Source: Onchidella celtica
Taxonomy: Eukaryota; Mollusca; Gastropoda; Systellommatophora; Onchidiidae
Direction: 5' to 3'
Assembly: GCA_963931925.1 (NCBI GenBank)
Contig: OZ007579.1
Span: forward strand, 33,437,519-33,501,518
DNA: 64,000 nt
In this document: positions 21,224-33,471 of the stretch, piece after piece
How positions within the stretch are numbered: position 1 is the first letter of the stretch
Layout: each line of letters begins with the position of its first letter
The notes under the pieces: model-generated
Seen by the model: only the letters and a program-made list of their open reading frames with translations
What the model was told of the DNA's origin: nothing
The model's database searches: none
Position numbers and translations under genes: made by a program

Positions 21224-22413
21224 TGTCAAGAGCAGAGTTATGGTCTTGGGGATCTAGTGACTGCACGAGAGGCAGTTAACTCACACTCGGACACAAACAC
21301 ACAAGAAATTATTAAATAACAAGAATACATGTTGTCAGGCCGACCGGGCCATAATATTAAATAAAATATTAATATATTAAAGAAAAGACAATAGAGGTAT
21401 ACTCAAAGCAAAAAAATTCCAGTTACTAACTTAACCTAACATATTTATGCAACTATGTTCCCTATCAAATGTTATGCAATCAATAGCCAAATATTAATCT
21501 AAAGTAACAGTTGAGTCGCCAGGCAAACTCTCAGAAATAATACAGGTTCTCAAGGTTCACTGAAGGCTAGAAAAGCCCAGTACATTCAAAGCCTACAGAA
21601 GCACAAATCGGCTTGTAGGTATTTAAGCAGCTTGTACATATAATTCTATACAGGTCCTCTCTAATATTCATATCAATATAAGTGGGCTCGTGTCGTAATG
21701 ATTCACGAGCTAACACCACGCTCGTTCGGCGAGTCCAAGCTGTGGCTTTCTCTGACTTCCTACGAGGCTGTGGGTTTCCTCTCCATCTCTGAACTTCTAT
21801 CATACCTAATGAATAAGATGAGTTACCGTTGGTCACGCCTAACTGGTAGGCGCGAACATCAAAAGAGCGCAGCGTGGACTCTTACAGGTCAGTCCACTCA
21901 GACCTTTCTTTCTACTCAGTCAGTCCGATGGCAAGGACTTTTAGTATTCAGACCACACAGGTCAGGTTCTGGCCAACCGGAGATACTTCACGAAACGATG
22001 CTTCTCTCGTCTGTATTCAATGAATTTCAACGTTACACGATGTTTTATACTATCCAACTACCCGGCAGGGCTAGTCCCGCTGGCAAAATTAGTTCAGCAA
22101 TCTCATTGGCCGAAACCCCCACCATTTTGAATGTAGGAATATAGTCTGCACTATTCTACCAGCCAATTAACGTGCAAAAACTTGTCTAGTCATAATTAAC
22201 AATGTCAACTATCCCCACCTTGTCTCACCCCTACTCCCTTACTTCTAATCACGCACATTAAAACCGAAAAGCGTGATTAATAGTTTAACTTTGCAATTCC
22301 TTACTCACAAACAATTCGCGACGACCGTTCAAGGCCATCAGCCAATTTCTCATGGACCTGCTAAACAAACAACTCACGCCCCGGGTGAATTTTAATTAAC
22401 TAGACTCATGACA
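21224..22413 (-). mobile_element. solo LTR of the LARD family
   Basis: 1190 bp, TGTCAAGAG...CATGACA, similar along its length to the LTRs at 9842 and 13632 and in the same orientation. It is flanked by the perfect 5-bp duplication TCCGT (21219-21223 and 22414-22418). Host sequence on both sides is continuous with unit 1 around 15015-15040. It arose by recombination between the two LTRs of a full insertion. Confidence 0.92.
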
Positions 22414-23215
22414 TCCGTTTCAGATGAGTGAAACGGTGAGATGACCTAGACAATAGTAGACATGTCCAACATCGAATGTTTTGGGCCAATTCACGAGATA
22501 GATAATTGATAACAGGGTTTAATTCATGGTCATCATACTTAAATGTTTTATATTCATTTAAACTTTTTAAAACGAAAACTGCAAAAGGATGTCAGCACAA
22601 AATAATATTATTAATCTACGGGTCCAAAAAAAACCAACAAAAAAAACCGCAAAAAGTGGAATGGCAATTGCAAAAATGGTCGTTAAAGTACAGTAGAGTA
22701 ATGATGACAGCTACAGCAACAAGCGTGGTCATTGGCAATGTAATAAACATTTTTCTTGGTAGGATAATGGCAGACAAAATTTTATTGTTGATGCCTGTGG
22801 TACTGTTCCGTTGTTGTATTTGTGAGTTCGTTACTACTATTCACACAGCATACCACGCCTGGTGTCCGGCACAAACAAAACTGTTAAACGGAACATATTT
22901 CATTATTTTTATACAGTGTACGATTGACACTGGCATCACAACATCGTCTTAAAACATCAGCCTGAATGCGCCAGGCTCATGTCAAAGATACATACAAAAT
23001 AATTATGCCTTGTAAGTCAGACATTAATTTGTTTACTATCGGCTTGATCAGGCCATTTGGAAGGATCTTCTTTTCGGTAACTGAGTTCAGCCGTAAATAT
23101 GCTGTAAAACGATGCTCCCGGATGCTGACAACATTCTATAAAGAGAATGTATTTCTATAACGTTTCATGTCACTTTCAAACCTTGCAAGATTGTTTCTGA
23201 ACCGCTGAAATTTAG
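22414..23215 (+). other. distal part of peptide-locus unit 2, non-coding
   Basis: Collinear with 15040-15840 of unit 1. It includes a third copy of the exon-like module at 23038-23100 (GGCTTGATCAGGCCATTTGGAAGGATC), whose splice donor is altered to GTAAAT. The frame 22506-22952 has no recognisable domain and is not conserved in unit 1. Confidence 0.5.
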
Positions 23216-23621
23216 TTGTTGTTTTTTTTTAATGCAATAAGTACGTCTCGGTACATGCACAGAAATCCCTTTACTTCCCTGCCCGGCATGAAATTTGGAC
23301 AAATCCATGTCCAGTCCAAGAGGAGCCGGGAAAGTGAAGACTTTGTAGAAGTAGATTTAAAATTATCTTACATCGTGGCCTTCTTGTCAGTACCCCAAGT
23401 TTCTGCACAGCACAGCGATTCAATGGTTGTGTCAGATATATACGAAGTTCATCCCAAATATAAATTTCCACACCTTATAAAATCAAAACGGCTTGTGATA
23501 GGCCAATGAAACTAGGCATGCTCGTACACTAACTTTTTAAAGAATTTCCTGTAAATTCTTGTGCACCAGTGTTAAACTGTTCTGAAATGCTGTTCATTTT
23601 CCTGATGCCTGTTAGACAAGA

Positions 23622-24704
23622 ATGATCGGCAAAATGAATGCCCAGGAAATGAAGGAATCATTCTCGAAATATGACATTCGGATAATCATAAAATTTTCAA
23701 TTCTTCTAGGTAAGTCAGCATTTTTTGACTGCTCTTTGAGACCATGCTCCTTCTAGTCAAACAACGAGGAAATGGACGAGAGCCATTTCAGAGGGGCGTG
23801 TGGATGGAAGATGACAGCCGGCCTGGGCGGCCTCTCACAGCTGGTGGAGATGCTGGAGTCTCCGCTGTTGGGGAATCTTTAGCTGAAGACAGGCAAAAAT
23901 CATGGGAAGAGATTTGCTAATAAAGTGCCCATTTCAAAGTCTTCAGTTCACAGGGTTCTTACGGAAAAACTTGATAAAAGAAAAATGTATTCAAAATGGG
24001 TTCCACATCTGTTGACGCCAAACCAAAAAAAAAAAAAAAAGGCAGGGTCTGATTCTCGAGACAACTCATTCTCAGATTTCAAAGAGAGCACAACAAGTTT
24101 TTAGATCGAATTGTCACGGGGGATGAAACATAGGTTTATTCGTGGGATCCAGAGACAAAAAGGCAATCGGCTGAGTGGAGAGGCAGTGACGAACCTCGCC
24201 CAGAGAAAGCACGCCGAAAGCAGAGATCTCTGAAGGTCATGCACATGTTCTTCTTCGACATATCCGGGGTCATTTTGCGATGACCAGTTCCTGCGGGCAC
24301 CACAGTCAATGCTAAGTATTACAAAATGGTTTTGCAAGATAAATTGAGGCCAGGCATCAGAAAAAAGCGACCTGGACTCCTGCAATCTAGTGTCATTTTC
24401 CATCATGATAACGCGCCAGTGCACACTGCCAGGATGGTCACCGAGCTTGCTGGACCAATATGATTGGGAAGTATTGGAGCATCCACGCTATTCTCCAGAT
24501 CTGGCCCCGTGTGACTTTAGGCTCTTCGCAAAAATGAAGGAGCACCTTCGAGGCCAACGATTTGAGTCAGAAGAAGAAGACTTCATTTTTGCGACAAAAA
24601 AGGCCATCAGACAGCTGGACAAAGTGTCTTACATCACCGCAATTGGCGGCTGGTTATGGAGAATGCAAAAGTGCATAGACAATGATGGTTGCTACGTTGA
24701 GTAG
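23622..24704 (+). pseudogene. mariner transposase, decayed
   Basis: About 1.08 kb, the length of a mariner transposase gene. Pieces are readable in shifting frames: a start MIGKMNAQEMK, a helix-turn-helix neighbourhood, VTGDET near 24113-24128 (first catalytic Asp), SVIFHHDNAPVHTA near 24393-24430 (second Asp) and HPRYSPDLAPCDF near 24482-24515 (third Asp, DD34D spacing). It ends MQKCIDNDGCYVE. There are multiple frameshifts and in-frame stops, so no active protein. Terminal inverted repeats were not identified. Confidence 0.85.
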
Positions 24705-25865
24705 GCCATAAAATGAAGATATGCCATGCCAAGTTTCATTTTTCTTGTTCTTTTGGTTCGTGAGTTATGAAGGAGGTAAACTTATTTTTGGGATCTCGTA
24801 TCTAGGGATGGATTACCGATTCCAGTTTTCTCCAGAAAACGTTGCTAAAGCCTTCTTGTGTGCAAAAGTGAGAAATGATAATCAAACCTGTCCTAATCCT
24901 TAAAGGGTTCGTGAATGATAAAGAATGCGTGCTGGTTTTATTCGCTCAAAACGTACTCTCACACCTCTTTATCATATCGAGATTGATATTTTCCAGATGG
25001 ACCAGATATTATATGTTTATTTAGTTAAAGAAAAAAAACATCCAAATACCACCGGGTTTTTGCGGTGTCTTGCAACGTTTTGTGCGCTACGTCATGAGTA
25101 CCTTAGCAATCTCCATAAGGAGCCGAAGGTAGACCAGTACTAGGTATTCACTGTGCGTTGTTGCTTGATGCATTTAAAAAAAAAAGCCTTATTAATTTGA
25201 ATCAGCGAAAATTAAAAGGCCTAGGCCAGGGAGAAAGATCTCAGCAGTGGAGATGGCACTGAACCATTAATGTGGGGTTGGACATGGACTGGTGAGGCGA
25301 GTATTATTTTCAGTCACCATGAAGAAAATCACTTTTCTGTGTTGATAAACATCACAAAATCTTGTTCTACATAATTATTATTATGATGCTTTATCTTGGT
25401 AAATCCAGCTAGTTTTACTTGGCATTAACTTGTTCCATTAGATCCAAATCTTTTTCTCTAGAACTGGCTTTAGCATTTTCATTAAAAAAAAAATACAAGC
25501 ATGTCTTTTGACTTGTCAACAGTCTGAGAAGGGCAACATTTTACTAGACACTGAAGCATTCTTCCTAACACCATGTAGCAGCTTCAACTGTTACAGTTCT
25601 AGAGGTCTTTTTATTAATTGCATAAGAAGGTTTTAAAACTCTAAACGGTCCCACTGGACTTTTAGTTCTAATTTTAGTAAGAAGTACTGCTGAAATAGAT
25701 CTAGTTTATATAGTCTACCACAGAAAACATTCTTGCATCAATCCAACATAAATTCGTAAAAGATTTCCGTAAGATTGGCAGGATGAACGTTCGAGTAGGC
25801 CAGGGGCATCAGGCTAATCTTGGTGTGATGTCGTAACTTGCAATCTGCGTGGGAATGATAACAAT
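24705..25865. other. non-coding; mariner 3' flank then nothing recognised
   Basis: The first ~100 bases resemble a mariner 3' untranslated region. The rest holds short unconvincing frames (24721-24903, 24925-25143) without motifs. Confidence 0.4.
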
Positions 25866-26020
25866 ACTAATAATAATAATAATAATGGATGGCATTTATA
25901 TAGCGCATATCCATTACAAAAATGCTCTATGCGCTTTACAGAAACATGTCAAAAAATACATGGGTAAACTCACACACACAACCCACATTGATACACACAT
26001 AATAATAATAATAGATAGCT
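25866..26020 (+). repeat. (TAA)n tracts and dispersed-repeat 3' end
   Basis: TAA microsatellites at about 25868-25887 and 26000-26012 flank a segment with GGCATTTATATAGCGCATATCC and TATGCGCTTTACAG, a motif common in animal LINE/SINE 3' ends. The second tract adjoins the 3' end of the minus-strand LINE. Confidence 0.5.
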
Positions 26021-26034
26021 AGCTTTTACATAGA

Positions 26035-26340
26035 CTAGAAACTCTCATACAAGTGACATTTTAACATCCTTTTAAACTGTGACAATACTTGCAAACTGCG
26101 GACATCTAAAGGAATCTCATTCCACACCCTGGGCCCAACATGGCTGAAAGCCCTTTCACCAAAACTTTTTAGGTTCACTACGGGTACTTTTAGTCTAAGG
26201 TTGTCAGAAGATGATCTTAATGCTCTTACAGGGCGATGTAGTTCTATAAGTTCTGAAATATACTCTGGCGACATGTTGTTGACACATTTATAACAAAATA
26301 AAGCCAATTTATACTTTATTCGCTGCTCAATAGGTAGCCA
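26035..26340 (-). pseudogene. LINE C-terminal segment, frameshifted
   Basis: ALFCYKCVNNMSPEYISELI ... SFGERAFSHVGPRVWNEIPLDVR ... FKRMLKCHLYESF is the conserved tail found after the RT in CR1/L2-like elements. It belongs to the same protein as 26316-28208 but in another frame; the frameshift lies near 26340-26390. Confidence 0.8.
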
Positions 26341-28208
26341 GTGGAGCTCCTTAAATATTGGTGTATGTGATCTATCCTTTTTCTTCTTCTTATTAGTCTT
26401 GCAGCATTATTTTGGATTAACTGAAGCTTATTGATTTTACTTTTTGGAAGACCACTTAGCAGTATGTTACAATAGTCCAGCCCAGAGAGAAACAGCGATG
26501 TTACAAGCTGTTTTGTTACTTCAGTAGTTAGGCAATGCCGTATACTGCTGATTTTCCGTAACTGGAAATTAAGATTCTTACACAGCTGACTAATAAATGG
26601 TGACATTGACATCTCTGCATCTAAGATTGTGCCCAGATCTTTTACTTTACTTGTCATTTTAATAAGATGGCCATTTACATTGAGATCTGGTGGATTGATT
26701 TTTTGTTTTGGATTCGTTATGAGCATAACTTCTGTTTTCTCATCATTTAGTTTTAGCTTATTATCATCCATCCATTTCTTAACTTCTTGTATGCAATGCT
26801 CCATTGTTTTTATCGTATCATCTAGGTTTTCAAGATCACATGCTTTATATATTTGGCTATCATCAGAATATTGGTGGTATTGAAGATCATATTTTCTGAA
26901 AATATCAGCAAGAGGTTGGGTGTATAATGTGAAAAGAATTGGGCCCAAAACAGAACCTTGAGGTACCCCAAAATTGAGTGTTTGGACATTAGAACAACTA
27001 TCATTGACTCTCACACATTGTTTTCTATTTGAAAGATAGGACTGAAACCATGACAGTGCATTTCCTGCAATACCAAAGGTCTTTTCTAGACGATGTAATA
27101 GAATGTTATGATCTAAAGTATCAAAGGCAGCAGACAAGTCCAGAAGTACAAGAATACATACTCTTTTGTCATCGAGCTCTAGAAGAATATCATTCACTAT
27201 TCTGAGGATAGCAGTATCAGTACTGTGGCCCTTTTTGTATGCCGACTGGAATAATAATATCTCATTCAAATTATTTATTTCAATGTGCTCCATGATTTGC
27301 CTCAACGCTGATTTTTCAAGGATCTTGGACACAATTGGTAAGTTTGACACAGGCCTATAATTTTTCACATTGTTTACGTCGAGCCCAGCTTTTTTAGTCA
27401 AAGGTTTTACAATTGCCTGTTTGACAGAATCTGGTATAACACCTCGTCCAGTTCTCAGAGAAACATTGATTACATGAGTAATGGATAGCAATAACTCATC
27501 AAGATATAATTTCACAAATGTCATCGGAAGTGGGTCTAATTCACATGATTTGGATAGTGAGTTTTTGATAAGATCTTTAATCTCAGTCTCAGCCAACATC
27601 TGGAAATCAGTCAATTTCCTGCCTTCAAAAACACATAGTTCAGGTAATAAATTGGCAACATTGTTAAAATTAGATCTGATACGTTCAATTTTTTCATAAA
27701 AATACAATGAAAACATTTCACATAAGTCTTTATGGTCACCCTGTGGAAAAACCGAACTTGTTTCTTTCCCCAAAAGTTTGTCAGAGAGCAGAAAAAGATC
27801 TCTACATGTTTTAACACTGTTAAATTTTTGGATAAAATAACCCCGTTTGAGTTTCTGAATCAATTTTACAACATTGTTTTTACTTTCTTTGAAAATGTCA
27901 CTGTGAACTTGCAATTCCGATTTCCTCCATCGCCGTTCATCTTGGCGTCTTTTACGTTTTAATTCTTTAATTTCAAGGGCGAACCATGGTGACCATGGTC
28001 GATGTGATACTGTCCTTGGTATTACCGGAGCATGTTGGTCTAATGTTGTTTTTAGAACAACATTGAAGTTTTCCATTGTCATGTTGTTTGCTGCCTGATT
28101 CAAGTTTTTTTTTAGATCATGTCTGAAATCCGTCTCGTTGATGTTCTTTAAGTTCCTGGATTCAAACGTTTTCTTTATCGTCAGAGGTTTAGGAAAATTA
28201 GTGTCAAT
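26316..28208 (-). pseudogene. CR1/L2-like LINE reverse transcriptase
   Basis: About 630 residues. RT motifs in order: KNYRPVSNLPIVSKILEK, FQSAYKKGHSTDTAILRI, LVLLDLSAAFDTLDH, FGVPQGSVLGPILFTLY, the catalytic box YSDDSQIY (Y-x-DD type), and LNDEKTEVMLI. The coding sequence begins abruptly at a solo LTR on its 5' side and loses frame at its 3' side, so it is a pseudogene although the RT core reads intact. Confidence 0.88.
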
Positions 28209-29424
28209 TGTCACAAATCCCAGACTGGGAGATGTAATAAATTATGACAGGACAACAATCACGAACGAACAAGTATAACACTTAACAGAACAACCCATCA
28301 GACTCACACATTTATTAAACATAAATATACAGATAATAGCGCAATTACATATATTATATTATGGAATTTACTACCGTCCAACGGCCTTATTCCCACATGC
28401 ACTCTTCCTCGGGTCCACACCCCGGTAGTTACTTTCTAAAGACACTTCGGCCTCAGCCTCTCCTCTCAGGGTCTTAATAGCACATTAATATTTCACTGGC
28501 ACCGCAGTCTCTCTCCTCTCAATATCACTTTCCTATTGCCATAACCCATTAGCATTCCAATAGCACCTCAACATGGCAATAGCACATTATCATTTCAATA
28601 GCCCCTCAACATGGCAATAGTACATTATCATTTCAATAGCCCCTCAACATGGCAATAGTACATTATCATTTCAATAGCACATTCACATTCATATATACGT
28701 CCCTGTCCGTGGCCAGACTGCCACGACTTCATGTGCCTCTACTGTCCTGCACCGACAGCTTCACTCTTGGCCTATGTGTGGCCTCCGGCCCTATGCTGGC
28801 CTATCCCCTATGCTCACCGTAGGCGCGCTCATCGGCCCGACCTCGGCACCTACAAGAATAACATTACATTGGGTATAATACCATACCACTTCTATTCACT
28901 TCACCCCTCATTACAACTCATGAAGCGTACACACAATAGTTCACATTTCACTCACCAAACATCTTACGGTAACACACCTCCACCCGTAGTACACAATACT
29001 CACTCGCGCTACAAATCCATGAACTCAACTTACATGTGTCGTTCATTGCACGCACAACTCTATACACAGTAATCAATGACTTCCACATTCCTCACATATA
29101 CTTATTTACATCATGGTCATAGGAGAATATAATACATCAATCATCATAATTATAAATCCTAGTTCAACCTACCAGTCATCACTGGAAAACACACAACTCC
29201 CAAGTCTTCCGACTGCTCTCCTTATGTTCGCCCTCTGGGGCTTTCTCCTGCGTCCGTTCCCTAGGACGTCTTAGTGTGCAGTGATAGTAATACAGCGCTC
29301 TCGCCTCATTCAGACCCCCACCACTCACAACATGCACGCTTTCCCTTACTGGTCTACGTGCGTTAATTTTACTCTCCTCCTTTCCCCCCGTAATTGCTAA
29401 CTATCGCTCACTCCACTCGTGACA
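28209..29424. mobile_element. solo LTR inserted in the LINE
   Basis: 1216 bp starting TGTCAC and ending GTGACA, flanked by the perfect 5-bp duplication TCAAT (28204-28208 and 29425-29429). Removing it joins LITID of the endonuclease domain to the RT segment beginning near NFPKP. The sequence is not obviously similar to the LARD LTRs although the termini match. It has three 38-bp internal repeats. The orientation cannot be decided from the solo copy alone. Confidence 0.9.
28558..28671 (+). repeat. 38-bp tandem repeat within the solo LTR
   Basis: Three copies of a 38-bp unit (28558-28595, 28596-28633, 28634-28671) beginning CAATAGC(A/C)CCTCAACATGG. The second and third are identical as read, the first has two changes. 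Confidence 0.85.
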
Positions 29425-29429
29425 TCAAT

Positions 29430-30111
29430 AGTTATCAAGAAATGATCTGAAATAGCTTTATCAAGAATGTTGACACTTAAAATGTTCATTTCTGATAATG
29501 GTGCAATGACATAGTCCAAAATATGGTTGGATTTATGTGTAGCTTGATTTACATGTTGAATAACATCATGCTCTTCTAACAGTTCTTTAAAACGAAGAAC
29601 ATCTAGAGATGTAGTTGAATCGAAATGTAAATTGAAATCTCCCGTTATAATGAATTTTTTTGTTTTCGATCTAAGATGGTATAGGAGTTGTTGCATCTCG
29701 GCCAGAAATTGTGAGATGGTACATGTATTTTTCTTAGATGGCGGAGGTCTGTAAATGCAAACAACATAAAACAGTACGTTTTGCATTGGTGACAATGTAA
29801 GAAAAGCTGCCTCAAAACTTTCAAATTTTGTTTCGAGTTATGGTAGATTCCTGAATGCATTTGCAGATTTGATGTCTTGCCGATATATAAAAGCAATGCC
29901 TCCTCCCCTCCGACCCTCTCTTGGGAATGATTTACATGTAAAACCAGGTGGTGACAGTTCAACAAGTATAGGGTCATCTCCTGTCTCCTGCAACCATGAT
30001 TCAGTTATACAAAGTATGTCCATGTTCATATCTTCCACTAGGCTACACACTTCTTCACGCTTATTTCGACAGGACTGTGCATTCAGGCAAGAAATTCTAA
30101 GATTGGTGACA
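29430..30111 (-). pseudogene. LINE endonuclease domain (EEP), frameshifted
   Basis: On the - strand: LRISCLNAQSCRNKREEV, ILCITESWLQ, RRGGGIAFIYR, then after a frameshift VVCIYRPPPS, FIITGDFNLHFD, HILDYVI and ISDHFLITID. These are the endonuclease/exonuclease/phosphatase signatures (N, E, GDFN, D-Y and SDH). The frameshift is near 29800-29840. The region lies between the MITE and the solo LTR. Confidence 0.85.
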
Positions 30112-30113
30112 TA

Positions 30114-30378
30114 CACTCGAGCCAAAAAGTTAAGCAACCCTGGGTTATGCTCAGAACTGACAACTTTATTTTTCAATTAATTCAAACACGTTCATTGGAA
30201 TCAATTTATTGTTATGTAAGTCTGAAATCACATTCAATTTCATTTTACCCACCCCAAAAATGGGGCTTAATGACTTAAACAAAATTTTCTTTTATACAAA
30301 AACAAAAAAGTCAATAATTGAATGGCAAGAGTTCACAAATCTTGTTAGTGAAGGTTGCTTAACTTTTTGGCTCGAGTG
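30114..30378. mobile_element. Tc1/mariner-type MITE with perfect 26-bp inverted repeats
   Basis: The 26 bases at 30114-30139 (starting CACTCGAGCC) are exactly inverted at 30353-30378. Both ends are flanked by TA (30112-30113, 30379-30380), the target duplication of Tc1/mariner elements. The 265-bp unit has no coding capacity and interrupts the LINE between its N-terminal region and endonuclease domain. Confidence 0.93.
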
Positions 30379-30380
30379 TA

Positions 30381-30845
30381 TTCTTGGATCATGTTAGAGC
30401 AGTCTATGTATATCAAGTTGTTATTGTTGATGACAGGCAATGGTGATTTTTTACAGTTTACAGCTCTATTTTTATGGACTGACTCATGGTGTTGGATACA
30501 CACTTGTATTTTTCTCTGTTTTCTTCTTCCCTTTCTAGCTGTTCTTCGGGTCTTTTTATGTGTAACACAGGTGGTGTCTATGCGTGCTATCTTGAGTCTA
30601 GAACAAATTGTTTTGATAGCCGTGTCTAGATTTATTTTCTTGCAGCAAGTTGCTCCGATAGTCCTCAATTCTGCACTCGTGTACAGCCTTCTCAATGTGT
30701 GTCCAGTTGGATTGACACATGCATTGTTTACATTTTGTAAACTCACCTCACGTACGGTGGCAAAAAATGTCAGGTAGAACAAAACTAAACCCAGCGTGAT
30801 GGAAACTTTTAGAAATAAATCCCAAGCACAAGAATGGAACTTCAT
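30381..30845 (-). pseudogene. LINE N-terminal region upstream of the endonuclease
   Basis: A 155-residue frame that runs into the MITE. It is basic (KKTRRTARKGRRKQRK), has a hydrophobic N-terminus, and ends in an Asn-rich linker (VINNNNLIYIDCSNMIQE) that would lead straight into LRISCLNAQS of the endonuclease once the MITE is removed. It has no catalytic motif; it may be an untranslated or linker segment of the LINE rather than a separate gene. Confidence 0.55.
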
Positions 30846-33471
30846 GAGTAATGCATCACTGGAACCAGGAAAACTTTACAAATAATCCAATATAAAAATC
30901 TCCATGAATTTAATATATAATCCAAAGAAAATATCCAAAAAGGGTGGAGCAATGTGGAGCTGCCAGCTAGGCGCTCAGAACACAATTCACTACACATGTG
31001 CAAGTTTCATGTCAGTCCTATGAATCGGATTTCCGTCAGGTTGCTGGCTGGGACACTATCTAAGAAGAGAAGCGAATAAACTGAAACGTCAAATTTATTT
31101 TAAAGCAACAGATGATATTTTAAAAAACGATTGTTAGATAAAATAGTATAAAATTCTGATTTTTCACACACAAAAAATATGAAATTTTAGTCGTGATCAA
31201 GGTAAAGACTCTCTTTCATGAGAGATGATCATAAACATCCTCAAGCCACAATATGGACAGCTGTTTTCCAAGGACTAGCCCCACATCTCCTTTGCTGCTG
31301 CTTGCAACCCAATGCAGATGGTTGGAGATGATTCATGTCCACAGTGCCGCGAAACTGAGTTCCTTTTTCTTGTTAGAGAGAACTTCCTGTGCATTCTGAA
31401 CGCCAGTTCGATTTGAAAATTAAAGACGTACATGAATTACATTACATGTATGCGTATTTGGCGTATTTCTTACACAATGTAATAACAGCGATACCGGGTA
31501 ATCATTGTTTTGTCCTATCTAACTCTTATCAGTAGTAATAAGAAGTATTCTACAAATAGCATCATGATAGGTTTATTTTTCAGCTTAGTTTATTCCCAAT
31601 ATTCAGTACATTTTGTTGGTCTCTTGGTGGGTGAAATTTGTTAATTTATGGAATGCATCTTTTACTTTTATTGTGTTGTTAATGTTATCGTGTTCCTAGA
31701 TGCCATGTCTTCTTCGTGAGCCTTCTGCAGCGCCCAGTTGTACTGTAGTGGCTGCCTGCCAACATTATCAAAAGATTTAATTTCAAGCCCCTGATGAATA
31801 CTTGCTAGTCTCTATACTCTTGGGCTTTGTTCTTGATTTTAAAGTTATCATTAAATAAAAATTCACCTTTGCAAACATGCAATCCATCAAACCAATTTTT
31901 TATGTCAGACCTGGTCTTCAAGAACTTTTTGACACTGTTGTAGTGGTCTGTACATTAGTCTGAGACATATTCTCCAATAATTTATCGCATCGCAGCCCTT
32001 CCAACTCCATGGCACATGAGTTTATGAGTTTGGCGCCTCTATGGCCCTGAAAATATGTGAAAACATGAAAGATTGAAAATCAGCTTTAACAAGTCACAAA
32101 ATAAATTATGAGACTTCAGATCAATTATCTACAGTGTAGTTAGGTTTGGCAACTTTAAACATCATAGTATTACATCTTAAGGATCACACCTGGCTGAACA
32201 GTATAATACATGTCAGTAAATTACACATAGAGAATGAGCACTGGATGGAATTTAAATTGTTCTTGTTTCTTAATTTGAGTCAGTTTACAATCTATGAGAG
32301 CTCGGCAAATCTGTTGCTTTGAAAAATCAGGAGTGTGTTTTTATTAATACCAGTCCACACTGTCTCTGTCTTGTTGTAGGAAATGAAAAAAAAAAAGTTA
32401 AACATGACAATTGTTTCAAACAATAATGTTACAAGATTAATATGGAAATATAATTGCCAAGGCTGATCTATATCTCCGGTAGCAATACTGTCAACTTTTA
32501 TTTTCTAGATCTCTGTGTTATTTTCATCCCCAGGTTTTCTAACAGTAGTTATCTTTCTTTACATTACAACATTTAGACCATACATTTAAGTACCCACATT
32601 ATTTCAGGACTGGTACCAGGGTACAGAACAAAAAGGTTGATTGAGTAGAGTCTGGTCGAGCAAGAATTAGGAGGGTGAAGGCTTTTTTTTTTTTTTGAAG
32701 AAAAATATTGCAGAATTCTGAATTTAAATTGGACTCAACCACGACTGATTCCTGTCGTGTGGCAGTGTGATGGGTATTCATATTTTACAGGCCTGCTTGG
32801 GCTGTCTAGATAAGTATGTAATGTATGATTTCTACTTGCTGAAAGAAAATGTGAATATTTATTTCCTTAAAATTTTCTTTCAGACCAGTAAATTAACATT
32901 TAAAGGTACAACATGACAGGGAATAACCAGGCTTTATGTACTTTTCAAAAGACTAGATACCAAAGATAAAACAACAACAACAAAAATTGACGGTTGCGAC
33001 TTGATGTAGTCCAATGGATCTACGCAGTGCGTCATGTCCTTTCTGGGAGGGGCTAAGATCAACAACTTAATTTAAAAGTCTTTTATACCTTATTACATTT
33101 TTTTTTCCAGACATTATAAAACACGTTTTGAGAATTTGACCAAAAATGCGATGCAATTATGAAACCATTTAATTTTATTGCGAACTTTACAAGCTCTGAA
33201 TGTGAAACAAAAATTTATACAAAATCGTTTACTCAAATAAATCGTGAAGGGTGAAAAGTGGCCGTTGTCGTGATGAAGCGCCGTGAAACCCAAACTCAAG
33301 CTGGTGCTGCTAGTAGATCTATCATTCCGAATCTTGAAATGGTTCATGATATTTTTCTCTAAAAGTAGAAGTAATTTCCTCAGTCCTAATTCCATATTAA
33401 ACAACAGATAAAACTGCCTAGTGAACACCAACTACACTGCCCAACACTGTCTGGACTAACTCTTCCTATAA
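30846..33471. other. non-coding; possible coding relic on the - strand
   Basis: No clear gene. On the - strand between about 32055 and 31800 a TTTTCAG acceptor-like site is followed by GHRGAKLINSCAMELEGLRC and, in another frame, IKNWFDGLHVCKGEFLFND, which read like decayed protein-coding sequence, perhaps of a transposase. The rest shows only A/T-rich sequence and short poly-T runs (32681-32696). Confidence 0.3.

Larger units (their letters stand above)
26021..30845 (-). mobile_element. CR1/L2-like LINE, interrupted by a solo LTR and a MITE
   Basis: Read on the - strand: N-terminal region (30845-30381), endonuclease (30111-29430), RT (28208-26316) and C-terminal conserved segment (26340-26035). 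The order and motifs are those of the CR1/L2/Crack-Daphne group. A MITE (30114-30378) and a 1.2-kb solo LTR (28209-29424) are inserted in the coding region; removing them restores collinearity. Two or more frameshifts show it is dead. Clade assignment is by motif style only. Confidence 0.85.

Noticed and set aside
23216-23509. 97-codon frame at the end of peptide-locus unit 2
   Set aside because: No signal peptide or motif, and it is not conserved in the equivalent part of unit 1.
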